DNA of 64,000 nt from NCBI RefSeq assembly GCF_038595055.1, contig NZ_CP152002.1, forward strand, positions 6,224,001-6,288,000, given 5' to 3'. Position numbers and translations under genes: made by a program. The notes under the pieces were generated by a model. The model did not search any database. It saw only the letters and a program-made list of their open reading frames with translations, and had not been told where the DNA came from. Origin of the DNA: Paenibacillus sp. FSL R7-0345. Its GTDB lineage: Bacteria > Bacillota > Bacilli > Paenibacillales > Paenibacillaceae. This document shows positions 41,931 to 50,992 of this stretch, one piece after another; within the stretch, counting starts at the first letter, position 1, and every line of letters begins with the position of its first letter.

Positions 41931-44489
41931 TTACACCTCAACATTTTTAATTGTCAGCAAATCAAAAATCGTTAAGTACTGATGAAATAACTCTCTGGCC
42001 TTTTCACTTTTCACCTTGGGGCTGTTTAAGAGGTTAAAGCTGCCTTTATTCGAAAATCCAAGTAACAGATCGCAATAGTTCTGATTGTATAAGTGAGCAT
42101 TTGAATCGCTGTATTCATAGAATCCTATAATAAGGCTATTGTGCGGCCTCTGCGCATATGAAGACTCCAGTGCTTTGGGGTGAATATTTCCGGTGCACTG
42201 TTTTATACTATAAACAAGCTGTTCAAATTCATTTATAATGGATAAGTTTATACATACTTTGTATGCATTAACACGATTCCTAAAACCGTAAACGGTTATG
42301 TCCGTTTGTTGTGTAACTTCATAAAGCAAATAAATATAGATGGCCAGTATTACTTCTACAGTTGTTACCTGAAGATGATTTGCCAATGTTTTTAGATTGC
42401 TATACTGTCCCACTGAAAGATCAAATTGGCTGGGAACCGGAGAATATACAATTTCGGAAAAATAGTCGCCGGGAAATTGCATATAATATGGCATAGCCTC
42501 CCCTGGAGCATCATTCATTAATTTTTCAGCCAGATGCACTGCAAGCTTTTCTATTGTCGAATTCGAAAAAATATCTACCTTTGAAAGTTTATCTGGATAC
42601 AGATCTTCAATATAACCGTGCATTTGTGTTAACAGGAGTGAATTGCCCCCGATTTCCAAGAAATGATCATGAATACTGACTGACTCTACCTTCAGTACTT
42701 TTTTCCATATTGATAAAAGTTCTGTTTCTAATTTTGTTATTTCCATTTCATTACTTTTACTGGAACCTTCATTGTTATACAACATCAGTAAAGAACGAAG
42801 CTGCTCTGAAACTGCTTTGTATTCACCGTTTTTATAATTTTCGGCCAATTGATATCTCTGAACTTTACCGCTGGTTGTTTTAGGTATCCTTGCAATAGGG
42901 AGAACATCCTTTATAGCTAAACCGGTTTGCTCAGAAATAGTTTTTTTTAGTTTTACACATAACGGTACGAAATCATTGAGCTGTTTTTTAAATAAAACAA
43001 AAATTATAATATCATCATTTTCCTGTTCATTATTTTGAGCCCCGCATACCACTATTCTTCCTAACTCAATCTCCTCCAGCTCTTCTGCCAACCGCTCCAG
43101 GTCATGCGGGTAATAATTTTGTCCATTAACAAAAATAATATCTTTAGATCTTCCGGTAATAACCAGCCGTCCATTTCTTATAAAACCAATATCTCCGGTA
43201 TTCAACCATTCATTACTCAGGAACAGCTTCCGGCTTGCTTCATCATTATTGTAATATCCTTTAGTTACATTCTTCCCGTAGATACATATATGTCCAAATC
43301 TTCCTTCACCCAAAGGTTTGCCCTGATCATCAAATATCCCCGTCTGGCAGTTCGTAATTGGAACCCCAACCTCCACGAAAGCTACGGTTTCATTCGATTC
43401 ATCAACTTCATTTACTACTCCGCCTAGTACTAGGGAATCACGATTTATATGTACAACTCGCATCGCTTCGTTAGACTTATGGATAGACACTGCCACACAT
43501 GCTTCAGCCAAACCATAGCCAGGCAGCATAACATCATTTTGAAGACCAAAGGGACCTAAGGTATCTAAAAATTCTTTAATTAAGGATACTGATATGGGCT
43601 CAGCCCCATTGACGATTAGTCTCACACGGCTCAAATTCCAGGTGTTTGTAACAGCCTTTTTAAAGTAAGTTAATAAATACTTATAACCAAAATTAGGTGA
43701 GTACAGCATCGTAATTTTATGCTCGCTTGCCTTATCTATCCACAAAGTAGGACGTTGAATAAATAAAGAGGTTGGCATGATATATTGATTGATTCCGGCA
43801 GCCAGGCACGCCATATGACAAAATATAATCCCCATATCATGCGTTAGCGGCATCCAGCTAATCGACGAATCCTGGGCGGTAACCTCCAGTCTTTCGTTAA
43901 TGTCGTTAATGTTTGTCAAAAGCCCTTCATGGGTAAGCATAACGCCTTTCGGATCACCGGTAGAGCCTGAGGAAAATTGTATGAAACCGATGTTGCCGGG
44001 TTCCGCATGTACCAGAGCTCCGCTTAGACCGGTTGATATTATATCGCTTGTAGTAATCGTCCTGCTGTATATCTCCTGGTAATCTGCCGTTAGTGCTTCT
44101 TGTTCGGAGTATTTTTCTAAGCCTGATAATATGTCCTGCTCAACTATTAGATAAGGATTATTAAGAACCTTCCATATTCGGAACAACTTATTTCTATGCT
44201 CGTCACAGCTTCCCACAGAAACCGGTACCGGAATAATCCCTCCGAGTATGCAAGCCCAAAACAAATAAATAAAAAGTTCATTATTTTTATCCGTTATCTG
44301 AAACACAAGCTCTTCCTGAGGTTTTATCCCCACAGACTGCAAATAGCCCAGTATACCTAAAGCCTGTGTATATACCTCGCGGTATGATACTAATTCTTCG
44401 TTTTTCCCGCTTTTGATAAATGTTACACCACGATGATCCCATTTCGCAGACTCTTTCAACAAATCAATTAAGGTGACATTGCTGTTCAT
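41931..44489 (-). CDS. Fatty acyl-AMP ligase with carrier and partial condensation lobe
   Basis: 852 residues; AGGAG ends 6-7 bases before ATG 44489. Residues 1-540 are an acyl-adenylating domain of the FAAL type (FIQFSSGSTGDPKGVMLTHEGL, SWMPLTHDMGIIFC, TGDIGFIRNGRLVITGRSKDIIFVNGQNYYP), which activates a free fatty acid as acyl-AMP and loads it on a carrier without CoA. The carrier domain has its Ser at 617 (GGNSLLL). The last 190 residues resemble the C-terminal lobe of a condensation domain (DLSVGQYSNLKTLANHLQVTTVEVILAIYIYLLYEVTQQTDITVYGFRNR) with no catalytic HHxxxDG half. As the loading module it sets the lipid tail of the product. Confidence 0.88.
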   Translation of the reverse strand: MNSNVTLIDLLKESAKWDHRGVTFIKSGKNEELVSYREVYTQALGILGYLQSVGIKPQEELVFQITDKNNELFIYLFWACILGGIIPVPVSVGSCDEHRNKLFRIWKVLNNPYLIVEQDILSGLEKYSEQEALTADYQEIYSRTITTSDIISTGLSGALVHAEPGNIGFIQFSSGSTGDPKGVMLTHEGLLTNINDINERLEVTAQDSSISWMPLTHDMGIIFCHMACLAAGINQYIMPTSLFIQRPTLWIDKASEHKITMLYSPNFGYKYLLTYFKKAVTNTWNLSRVRLIVNGAEPISVSLIKEFLDTLGPFGLQNDVMLPGYGLAEACVAVSIHKSNEAMRVVHINRDSLVLGGVVNEVDESNETVAFVEVGVPITNCQTGIFDDQGKPLGEGRFGHICIYGKNVTKGYYNNDEASRKLFLSNEWLNTGDIGFIRNGRLVITGRSKDIIFVNGQNYYPHDLERLAEELEEIELGRIVVCGAQNNEQENDDIIIFVLFKKQLNDFVPLCVKLKKTISEQTGLAIKDVLPIARIPKTTSGKVQRYQLAENYKNGEYKAVSEQLRSLLMLYNNEGSSKSNEMEITKLETELLSIWKKVLKVESVSIHDHFLEIGGNSLLLTQMHGYIEDLYPDKLSKVDIFSNSTIEKLAVHLAEKLMNDAPGEAMPYYMQFPGDYFSEIVYSPVPSQFDLSVGQYSNLKTLANHLQVTTVEVILAIYIYLLYEVTQQTDITVYGFRNRVNAYKVCINLSIINEFEQLVYSIKQCTGNIHPKALESSYAQRPHNSLIIGFYEYSDSNAHLYNQNYCDLLLGFSNKGSFNLLNSPKVKSEKARELFHQYLTIFDLLTIKNVEV

Positions 44490-44524
44490 ATGATTCTCCT
44501 ATCAGACTATGTATGATATCTCGC

Positions 44525-46315
44525 TTATTTCGTAATCGTGCTTAGTTGATAATATAAACCTTGCCGGGCCATCAATTCCTCGTGTGAACCCTGCTCTGCA
44601 ATCTGGCCCTTATCCATAACAATAATGCGGCTTGCATTCTTGATTGTTGTAAGCCTGTGGGCAATTATTATTGCTGTTTTGCCTTCCAGTAAGGTAGTGA
44701 TAGAATTGTGGATAAGTCTCTCATTCTCAATGTCTAATGCTGACGTAGCCTCATCCATTATTACTAAAGGGCTATTTTTCAAAAAAGCCCTAGCAATGGC
44801 GATTCGCTGCTTCTGCCCGCCTGAGAGTGAATAGGCATTCTCCCCCACCCTGGTATCGTATTGATGCTCAAGCTGCATTATTGTCTCATGAATGTTAGCT
44901 TCTTTGGCGGCCTTTATGATTTGTTCCTCTGTTGCCGAATTTCCCATGAGCATACTGTCCCGGATAGTTCCAGAAAATAGATAGGGCACCTGCGGTAAAT
45001 AAGTGATAGCCGGATTAATTTGGGAAGAACCCGAAGTTGCATCTCCGAACACTGTAACTTCACCGGAATCTGGCTGGTATAAGCCGGTGCATATACGCGC
45101 TAACGTGCTCTTACCTGATCCGCTCGGTCCGACAATAGCCACGATCTCGCCTTCATTAATATCCAGACTGACATTATCAACATTTGGCACGTTGTCCGTC
45201 GTGTCGTTAGATTGATAAGAAAAGCTGACATTCTTCAGCTGAATTACCTTCCGGGTATCACGGGTCTTCCCTTCCCTAATATGCTGCTCATCGATCTGCG
45301 CTTTACCTTCTGTAATATCAAGTAATTCAAATATTCTTTCTGCCGCCGAGATTCCTTGTAAGATAAGCCCCCAAGAATTTGAAATGGTTCGAAAAGGACC
45401 TTGTACCCGGAACATTAAGAAGATAAACGCGAGCACTGCTCCTGCCGTTAATTCCCCGCGGATAACAGCCAGTGATATAAAAAAAGTAGTAATCAGAAGA
45501 ATAATTGTATTCGTTATGGCGATAGTAAACCCCATAAAAGCTTTGTACATTGTCCTGCGCAGTTCCAGCTTGTTCTGCATTTCTTTATGGTGAAGAAAAT
45601 ACGCCAGTTTTTCAGTTCCCATATTGTAGCTTTTCAATGTTGTTATACCCTGGGTGAACTCCTGAAGGATGCCTTGAATTTCTGCCAGTTTGCCCTGAAT
45701 GTCTCTAGACACCCTTTTAATATTTTTGTCAAATAAACGACCGATCAAAAAGACAAAAGGACCTGTCAGTATAGCCACAATAGCTAAGAGCACATTGATT
45801 TGAGCTAAATAAACAAACGAGATAATACAAAGCAAGATATTGGATACAAGATCATAGGTTACATTCCCGACAACGGTAGCGGTTTGAACAACATCATTCG
45901 TTATTCTGGAAACCAGATCCCCGGTATGATATTTCTGAATATGCTTCAGCGATAAACCATTCAATTTGTTGTAGACTTCATTTGCCAAATTGTTTTGAAT
46001 GGCGGCCTGATAATAGCTTCTCATAAAGTATTGTAAAAACAGCAGAGCAAACACAGCTAAAGTAATAGCAAGGGAGATTTGAATGATCCAATACAATTGA
46101 GCGGTGTTATTCTGATTGATTGTATCTATGAATATTTCTTGCACCCAAGCAACTGCCACATTGTAGCCTACATCCAATAACATTAGAACGATAATATAGA
46201 TAAAAGGCAGGCGGAACGGTGAGAGATATTTCAGGATTCGAAGGAATATTGCCGAAGAGGTGGCGTTACTACCCTCCCCCCCAATCGTTTTTTTATATTG
46301 TAATGGTATTTTCAA
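44525..46315 (-). CDS. ABC exporter, fused membrane and ATPase domains (second)
   Basis: 596 residues if TTG 46315 is used (GAAAGGGGC 7 bases upstream); an ATG at 46339 has no spaced site. It overlaps the preceding ABC gene, so translation is likely coupled. Six-helix membrane domain (about 30-310), then an ATPase with Walker A GPSGSGKST, signature LSGGQKQR and Walker B LVIMDEATSALD. Type IV (MsbA/LmrA-like) exporter half. With its neighbour it probably forms a heterodimer that secretes the operon's product or gives self-protection. Confidence 0.9.
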   Translation of the reverse strand: MKIPLQYKKTIGGEGSNATSSAIFLRILKYLSPFRLPFIYIIVLMLLDVGYNVAVAWVQEIFIDTINQNNTAQLYWIIQISLAITLAVFALLFLQYFMRSYYQAAIQNNLANEVYNKLNGLSLKHIQKYHTGDLVSRITNDVVQTATVVGNVTYDLVSNILLCIISFVYLAQINVLLAIVAILTGPFVFLIGRLFDKNIKRVSRDIQGKLAEIQGILQEFTQGITTLKSYNMGTEKLAYFLHHKEMQNKLELRRTMYKAFMGFTIAITNTIILLITTFFISLAVIRGELTAGAVLAFIFLMFRVQGPFRTISNSWGLILQGISAAERIFELLDITEGKAQIDEQHIREGKTRDTRKVIQLKNVSFSYQSNDTTDNVPNVDNVSLDINEGEIVAIVGPSGSGKSTLARICTGLYQPDSGEVTVFGDATSGSSQINPAITYLPQVPYLFSGTIRDSMLMGNSATEEQIIKAAKEANIHETIMQLEHQYDTRVGENAYSLSGGQKQRIAIARAFLKNSPLVIMDEATSALDIENERLIHNSITTLLEGKTAIIIAHRLTTIKNASRIIVMDKGQIAEQGSHEELMARQGLYYQLSTITK

Positions 46316-48119
46316 CGAAAGAGCCCCTTTCTGTCTCATCCCTCTGACTAATCAATGTTTGAAAGGACCGGGCATATTTCCCGCAAAGTTTCATCAATTC
46401 CTCATGTGTACCTTCTTCGGCCACGTTTCCATCCTCTAAATAAAAGATCTTATCAGCTTCTTTAATCGTTGAAAGCCGGTGGGCCACAACTAACGTCGTC
46501 CTATCCTTCATTAATACATTCATTGCATTTTGCACATGTTTTTCGTTGACACTATCAAGGGCGGAGGTAGGCTCATCCATTAATAATATCCGCGGCTGAT
46601 TTACTAAGGCTCTTGCTATTGCTATTCTCTGCCGTTCACCGCCGGATAAGTTGGAGCCGCGTTCTTCAATGATGGTGTCATAACCATTACTGGTACCAGC
46701 AATTAAATCATGAATATTAATCGCCTTTGCAGCTTCCTTTACATCCTCAAGCGATGCCGTTTCCCGCCCAAACTTAATGTTGTCATAGAAGCTTCCTGTA
46801 AAAAGATATGGGTCCTGCGAAACGTAGGAGATTATTGATCTCCACTTTTCCGCAGATACATCGGTGCTGTTAACATCGTTACAGCAAATCGCCCCTCCGG
46901 CCGTTTCATAGAATCGCATTACCAGCTTCAATAGTGTACTTTTTCCGCATCCGCTGGGACCGACGACAGCCGTCAATTTACCCGCATCAGCTTTCATAGA
47001 CAATCCCCGGAGAATTTCGCTGCTGCCATCCGTATAGCTGAAATGAACGTTTTCGATTGACACCTCAGGGAAAGTACCTGTTTCAATCAGCGCTTCAAGT
47101 TTTTGATCATCTATTTCCTTGTGCGGGTCCTGCTCACTGTTTAGATCCAGCAGTTCAAATGCCCGGTTCGCTGCAGAAAAAACCTGCTGAAATTCAGGCC
47201 AAATTCTGGCCAAGCCTACCACCAGAGTCACGATCGTTTCAAAAGAAACTAAAAAAGCTACAACATCACCGACGGTGATCGTTTGCCTTGAAACCAGGTA
47301 ACCTCCGTAGCCCAGAATAAATATGATCCCGACCATCGTTACAAGCAAATTAGAACGGTTAATCATTGACTCGAACATAGTGATTTTCCGGGTCTGTTTC
47401 AAAAGGCTCTCGTTCTTGCTAAAAAATTCGTTATCAAACTTTTGGGCCAGTCCATAGCTTCGTATTGTCTCAGCCCCTTGAATCGTTTCCTGCAGAAATG
47501 CATCCCGTTCCGCCTGTTTTTTTTGACGCTGGTCATACAGCTTTCGAATATACTTGGACAGGGGATTAAGCAGTGACGGCAGGATTAAGGCGATCAGAAT
47601 TACACCGATGCTCAGTGAAAGGTTAAGACTGTTGAGATATACGGCCAACAAGCCTATTTGCAATACGTTTGTCAAAAGCTGAATGATTTTATCATTAAAT
47701 CCTGTTTGGGCTTTCACAGCAGAATCCTGGATTCTGGATATCAAATCACCGGAATGGTATTTCTCCAGTTCCCCCAGCTTTGCCGTATACAGCTTGCTTA
47801 ACAGATTGTGTTGGAGTTTAGTCACTGATTTGTTATTTAGCAAGGCTCCAACATAAGAGGATAAAAGAAGTCTTGAACCAGCAAGGAATGGCAGCGCAAT
47901 GGCCATGACAAATGCCTCCTGCAACAGCTGTAAATCCCCCATCGAGGCTGCATTAATCATTCTTCTTTGTACTTCAGCGAATAATACCAGATACATAGGG
48001 CTGAGTAGTGCGATTACTCCAAGTAATATAAAAGAAGCCGAATACTTTTTACTCATGCCAGTCAGGTTCACAAACGTCTTCCAGCTAGAATAATTAAATT
48101 GATCCTTTTGCTTCATCAT
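46293..48119 (-). CDS. ABC exporter, fused membrane and ATPase domains (first)
   Basis: 608 residues; AAGGAG 6 bases before ATG 48119, overlapping the preceding stop by 26 bases. Membrane domain of six helices (about 30-320), ATPase with GPSGCGKST, LSGGERQR and ILLMDEPTSALD. No peptidase C39 domain, so it is not a leader-cutting exporter of classical lantibiotics. It pairs with the next gene. Confidence 0.9.
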   Translation of the reverse strand: MMKQKDQFNYSSWKTFVNLTGMSKKYSASFILLGVIALLSPMYLVLFAEVQRRMINAASMGDLQLLQEAFVMAIALPFLAGSRLLLSSYVGALLNNKSVTKLQHNLLSKLYTAKLGELEKYHSGDLISRIQDSAVKAQTGFNDKIIQLLTNVLQIGLLAVYLNSLNLSLSIGVILIALILPSLLNPLSKYIRKLYDQRQKKQAERDAFLQETIQGAETIRSYGLAQKFDNEFFSKNESLLKQTRKITMFESMINRSNLLVTMVGIIFILGYGGYLVSRQTITVGDVVAFLVSFETIVTLVVGLARIWPEFQQVFSAANRAFELLDLNSEQDPHKEIDDQKLEALIETGTFPEVSIENVHFSYTDGSSEILRGLSMKADAGKLTAVVGPSGCGKSTLLKLVMRFYETAGGAICCNDVNSTDVSAEKWRSIISYVSQDPYLFTGSFYDNIKFGRETASLEDVKEAAKAINIHDLIAGTSNGYDTIIEERGSNLSGGERQRIAIARALVNQPRILLMDEPTSALDSVNEKHVQNAMNVLMKDRTTLVVAHRLSTIKEADKIFYLEDGNVAEEGTHEELMKLCGKYARSFQTLISQRDETERGSFVENTITI

Positions 48120-49005
48120 TTTGACTCCTTGAGCCTAGTATTTTTAATATCAGCTTGGCGATAAAACTTTCTTCGTGCATACTTACTCCAAGTCTATTGT
48201 TGGTGGTATGAATGTAATGAAGCAGCACACCCGTAGTTTGCAGAGAGGCGTTCAACAGTCTTAATTGATTAACTGCATCCTGTAAAGCCTGTATATAATC
48301 AATTGTTAACGTGTGCAAAAAAGTGTGTGAAATAATTCCCTCCCACTGATCCTGTATAACACTTACATGTCTCGCAACAGATTCATCTATAGTATTCCGA
48401 ATAATCGCCGGGTCCGTTGTTTGCGAACGGGTAAATTGATGAAAGTATTCTGTTAAGAAAAGATTCTGTTCTTTGCAGCCGGTAATGATTGTCTGAACAG
48501 ATTTAAGCATCAGGTAAATGCCTGCATGGGTGCGCGAAGCGTTCTCTGCACTTATTTTATGTAGTAGTTCCATAACTAATTTGCTGGATTCATAGAATAC
48601 GCTTTCAGCAAGCATGACTCCAAGATCGCCGCCATACTTATCAAACTCAGGTATGTATTTATGCTGTTCAATTACGGTTTTCTTTTCACACAGGTACAAT
48701 GGCGGAGTAGTGTAGCTCTGCAGAGGAGTCGGCTTATTCTTGATTAGATCATTTAGTATAGCTTTGCCGTTATCCTCCATCCACCTTCTTAAATAAAAGC
48801 TTGTATCTTTTTGCACAAGGTATCGTACTCTAATATGCAGCCCTCCAGCATCCCAATATCGCAGAAAAAACCATTTCTCTACACAGCCTGCAGGAAACAG
48901 ATTTATTGAGGGCTCTACAATTTCCCTCACAATATCATCTAAGTAACTAAAATGATGAGACCCTGGGTAAATACAGAAATACAACCATTCATGATCGCAG
49001 CTCAT
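48094..49005 (-). CDS. LanB elimination-domain protein (SpaB_C / thiopeptide type)
   Basis: 303 residues from ATG 49005 (GGAAGA 6 bases upstream; a TTG 15 bases up is less good). First gene of the operon. It matches the C-terminal domain of lantibiotic dehydratases: WLYFCIYPGSHHFSYLDDIVREIVEPSI, then WFFLRYWDAGGLHIRVRY, and the late block LLHYIHTTNNRLGVSMHEE, where the family has HMxxNRL and a catalytic His. In split LanB systems this part removes glutamate from the glutamylated Ser/Thr to leave a double bond; a relative makes the pyridine ring of thiopeptides. Its partner is at 32004-34529. Being in one operon supports joint action. Confidence 0.85.
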   Translation of the reverse strand: MSCDHEWLYFCIYPGSHHFSYLDDIVREIVEPSINLFPAGCVEKWFFLRYWDAGGLHIRVRYLVQKDTSFYLRRWMEDNGKAILNDLIKNKPTPLQSYTTPPLYLCEKKTVIEQHKYIPEFDKYGGDLGVMLAESVFYESSKLVMELLHKISAENASRTHAGIYLMLKSVQTIITGCKEQNLFLTEYFHQFTRSQTTDPAIIRNTIDESVARHVSVIQDQWEGIISHTFLHTLTIDYIQALQDAVNQLRLLNASLQTTGVLLHYIHTTNNRLGVSMHEESFIAKLILKILGSRSQNDEAKGSI

Positions 49006-49086
49006 GTTCACTCTTCCCAATACAATTTTTAAGTTTGCAAAGCAATAATGCTCCGAATATTATGAAATCTTTACATTCTCTTTTCT

Positions 49087-49115
49087 ATAATACATAATTT
49101 TCAATTTTTCGGCAA
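49087..49115 (-). promoter_or_regulatory. Promoter of the biosynthetic operon
   Basis: TTGCCG (49115-49110), 17 bases, TATTAT (49092-49087). The transcript would start near 49080, about 75 bases before the first gene. No other good promoter is seen inside the operon, whose intergenic gaps are all 35 bases or less. Confidence 0.55.
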
Positions 49116-49191
49116 TATTTTTATCTATTAAAACCTGCCCAATACAATTAATAAATGGCCAAGTTGTGATCCTCTTTGTCGCTCACAGTGC

Positions 49192-49234
49192 AAAAAAATA
49201 GGTGTTTAGGTGTACAAAGTACACTAAAACACCT
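49192..49234 (-). terminator. Terminator of the SUFU-domain gene
   Basis: AGGTGTTTTAGTGTAC-ttt-GTACACCTAAACACCT on the minus strand, then ATTTTTTT. It insulates the biosynthetic operon from the gene upstream. Confidence 0.9.
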
Positions 49235-49290
49235 TCTGGCAGCAGTGCACCTGACCGCAGTCGGCGCAATCCGTTCTTTTAAGCTTTACC

Positions 49291-50355
49291 TCAACCAATG
49301 GTATCCACTACCTGCCCGTCCTGATCCTTAATAAAGGTCTTATTCACCCGTACGATCAGCCCTTTGGCCGACGACAGCTTATATTCACCCTCCAAAGGCT
49401 TGAGTGTCGCTGACAGCTCCCGGACAGCCGCCTCACTTAGGCCAATCCTTACAGACTGTTCCCCTTCCTCGAACACAGTCTCCGTCGCAGGCTCCAGTAT
49501 AACCCGCAGCTTTTGGCTGACTAAAGCCAGCTCCTTGTCCTTCGATAAACGTGCACTAAGGAGTCTTGCCACCATCTCAGCCTGCTTGGCACCCATCGTC
49601 AGAACGGCTGGTGCTTTGCTGAACAAGCGGCTTTTACCCGGCTCCCATTCCAGCTGATCCACATAGAAAAAGCCGGTGCTCGATCCGTCACGCTCAATCC
49701 CCTCCCGCAGTGCATCCTTTATGCCGGGAACGCTCAGCAGCGAATCACGCAAAAGATCGGTAATAAAGGAGGGGAGCTCTTCCTCTGCCGCATGCAAAAA
49801 GGCATTCGTATTCCAGGTAGTCATTGCCTCCAGCTCATCCGCTGTAATCCCAACCATCTGCAGGAACTCAACCCGCCCATTAGGCGTATCTATCGCCGGA
49901 AGCTCGGGATCATCCGTGAAGGCAAGCGCCGTCAGCTTGGTATCAGCCTCCAGACAGATCGGGCCGTTCGCATCCAGATAATGACCGGACGCAAAAACAT
50001 TGCCGCTGGAAAATACATATCTCGCCATATTTTGCAGAAGATTAAGCGCCCAGGCCGGCGGCTCCTCCTCATCAGCAGCCCGTATCAGCCGAAAAGTCAG
50101 TTCAAAACCGTAGCCGCTGTATTCCGGGTCACTGGACTCTTTTTCATACAGCTCCGAGAAACCATAAGTTACGAAATGCCAATGGGGATAGGGCTTCTCC
50201 GCCTTATAAGCACTGATCCCCCGCAGCGGGTCCTTGCCTCCCAGACCATAAGGAATAAGGGTACCGTAATGCTTCGGCTCCTGCTCCCCATACAATCTGT
50301 TCACCTGCTCATCAATGGCATCCCAGCCGGTTGCTTCCATTTCTTCCTCGCTCAT
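49291..50355 (-). CDS. SUFU-domain protein
   Basis: 354 residues from ATG 50355 (AGGAG 8 bases upstream). Residues 10-190 match the suppressor-of-fused-like domain found in bacteria (GWDAIDEQVNRLYGEQEPKHYGTLIPYGLGGKDPLRGISAY, PHWHFVTYGFSELYEKESSDPEYSGYGFELTFRL). In bacteria this domain is often an immunity protein or part of polymorphic toxin loci; here no toxin gene is visible. The C-terminal 130 residues are extra. A single gene with its own terminator. Confidence 0.8.
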   Translation of the reverse strand: MSEEEMEATGWDAIDEQVNRLYGEQEPKHYGTLIPYGLGGKDPLRGISAYKAEKPYPHWHFVTYGFSELYEKESSDPEYSGYGFELTFRLIRAADEEEPPAWALNLLQNMARYVFSSGNVFASGHYLDANGPICLEADTKLTALAFTDDPELPAIDTPNGRVEFLQMVGITADELEAMTTWNTNAFLHAAEEELPSFITDLLRDSLLSVPGIKDALREGIERDGSSTGFFYVDQLEWEPGKSRLFSKAPAVLTMGAKQAEMVARLLSARLSKDKELALVSQKLRVILEPATETVFEEGEQSVRIGLSEAAVRELSATLKPLEGEYKLSSAKGLIVRVNKTFIKDQDGQVVDTIG

Positions 50356-50490
50356 TTGGCTCACTCCTATAATCGGAATTATGTATTATTTCCAATATTA
50401 CCCTTAGAAGAGTTCAATTAAGCAACCCGGGTTAACAACCTTTGACGGCTACATCTCCCGAAGCAGCGAATAATCAAGCTCCCCTTATCT

Positions 50491-50850
50491 CTATAGATTC
50501 AGATCCCTTTTTGCTAAATCCATGGATACAGCTACTTTGATTTGATTAATTTTGCTGATTCCCTTACACAAGTACTCTTCTATCGGATGCACATTCACTA
50601 TAGGCGAAATACTATAATCGTAGCGGTCCAGTTCAATCGTAATAACAGAGTCCGTGTCCACAAGGAAAGTAATAATATCTTCTCCCTGCTCCGGTATCCA
50701 ATATAAAATATATGCTGTTTTCATCGCGGGAAAAGTTTCTTTAAGAATGTGTAGAAATCTCAGCATGGATATGTCATTAAACAGACGGGCTTTGGAAGCT
50801 TGCAGTTCTTTTCTGAATGCCTGCTCAGTAAGGGTTCCTCTAAGTCTCAT
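50491..50850 (-). CDS. Hypothetical protein
   Basis: 119 residues; a modest AGGTG site precedes ATG 50850. An N-terminal helix pair is followed by a beta-rich part (KTAYILYWIPEQGEDIITFLVDTDSVITIELDRYD). No signal peptide or membrane segment. The composition suggests a small cytosolic protein; the LYWIPEQGEDI block recalls small immunity-type proteins, but I cannot assign it. Confidence 0.6.
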   Translation of the reverse strand: MRLRGTLTEQAFRKELQASKARLFNDISMLRFLHILKETFPAMKTAYILYWIPEQGEDIITFLVDTDSVITIELDRYDYSISPIVNVHPIEEYLCKGISKINQIKVAVSMDLAKRDLNL

Positions 50851-50992
50851 GTCTTAGCACCTGCTCTCCGCGCTTCTTAACTGTAGTCCCACAATACTAC
50901 CGAACCAACGCTTTCCGGCTTAATATTATGCATTGTATCTCCTCCTTGCAATATTTTATAGTAGAAGAAATACTTTTAATAGGAGCTTTAAT

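Noticed and set aside
49006..49290. Search for a RiPP precursor peptide before the biosynthetic operon
   Set aside because: Only an 11-codon frame overlapping the promoter -10 and a two-codon frame are seen, none with a ribosome site or Ser/Thr/Cys-rich core.
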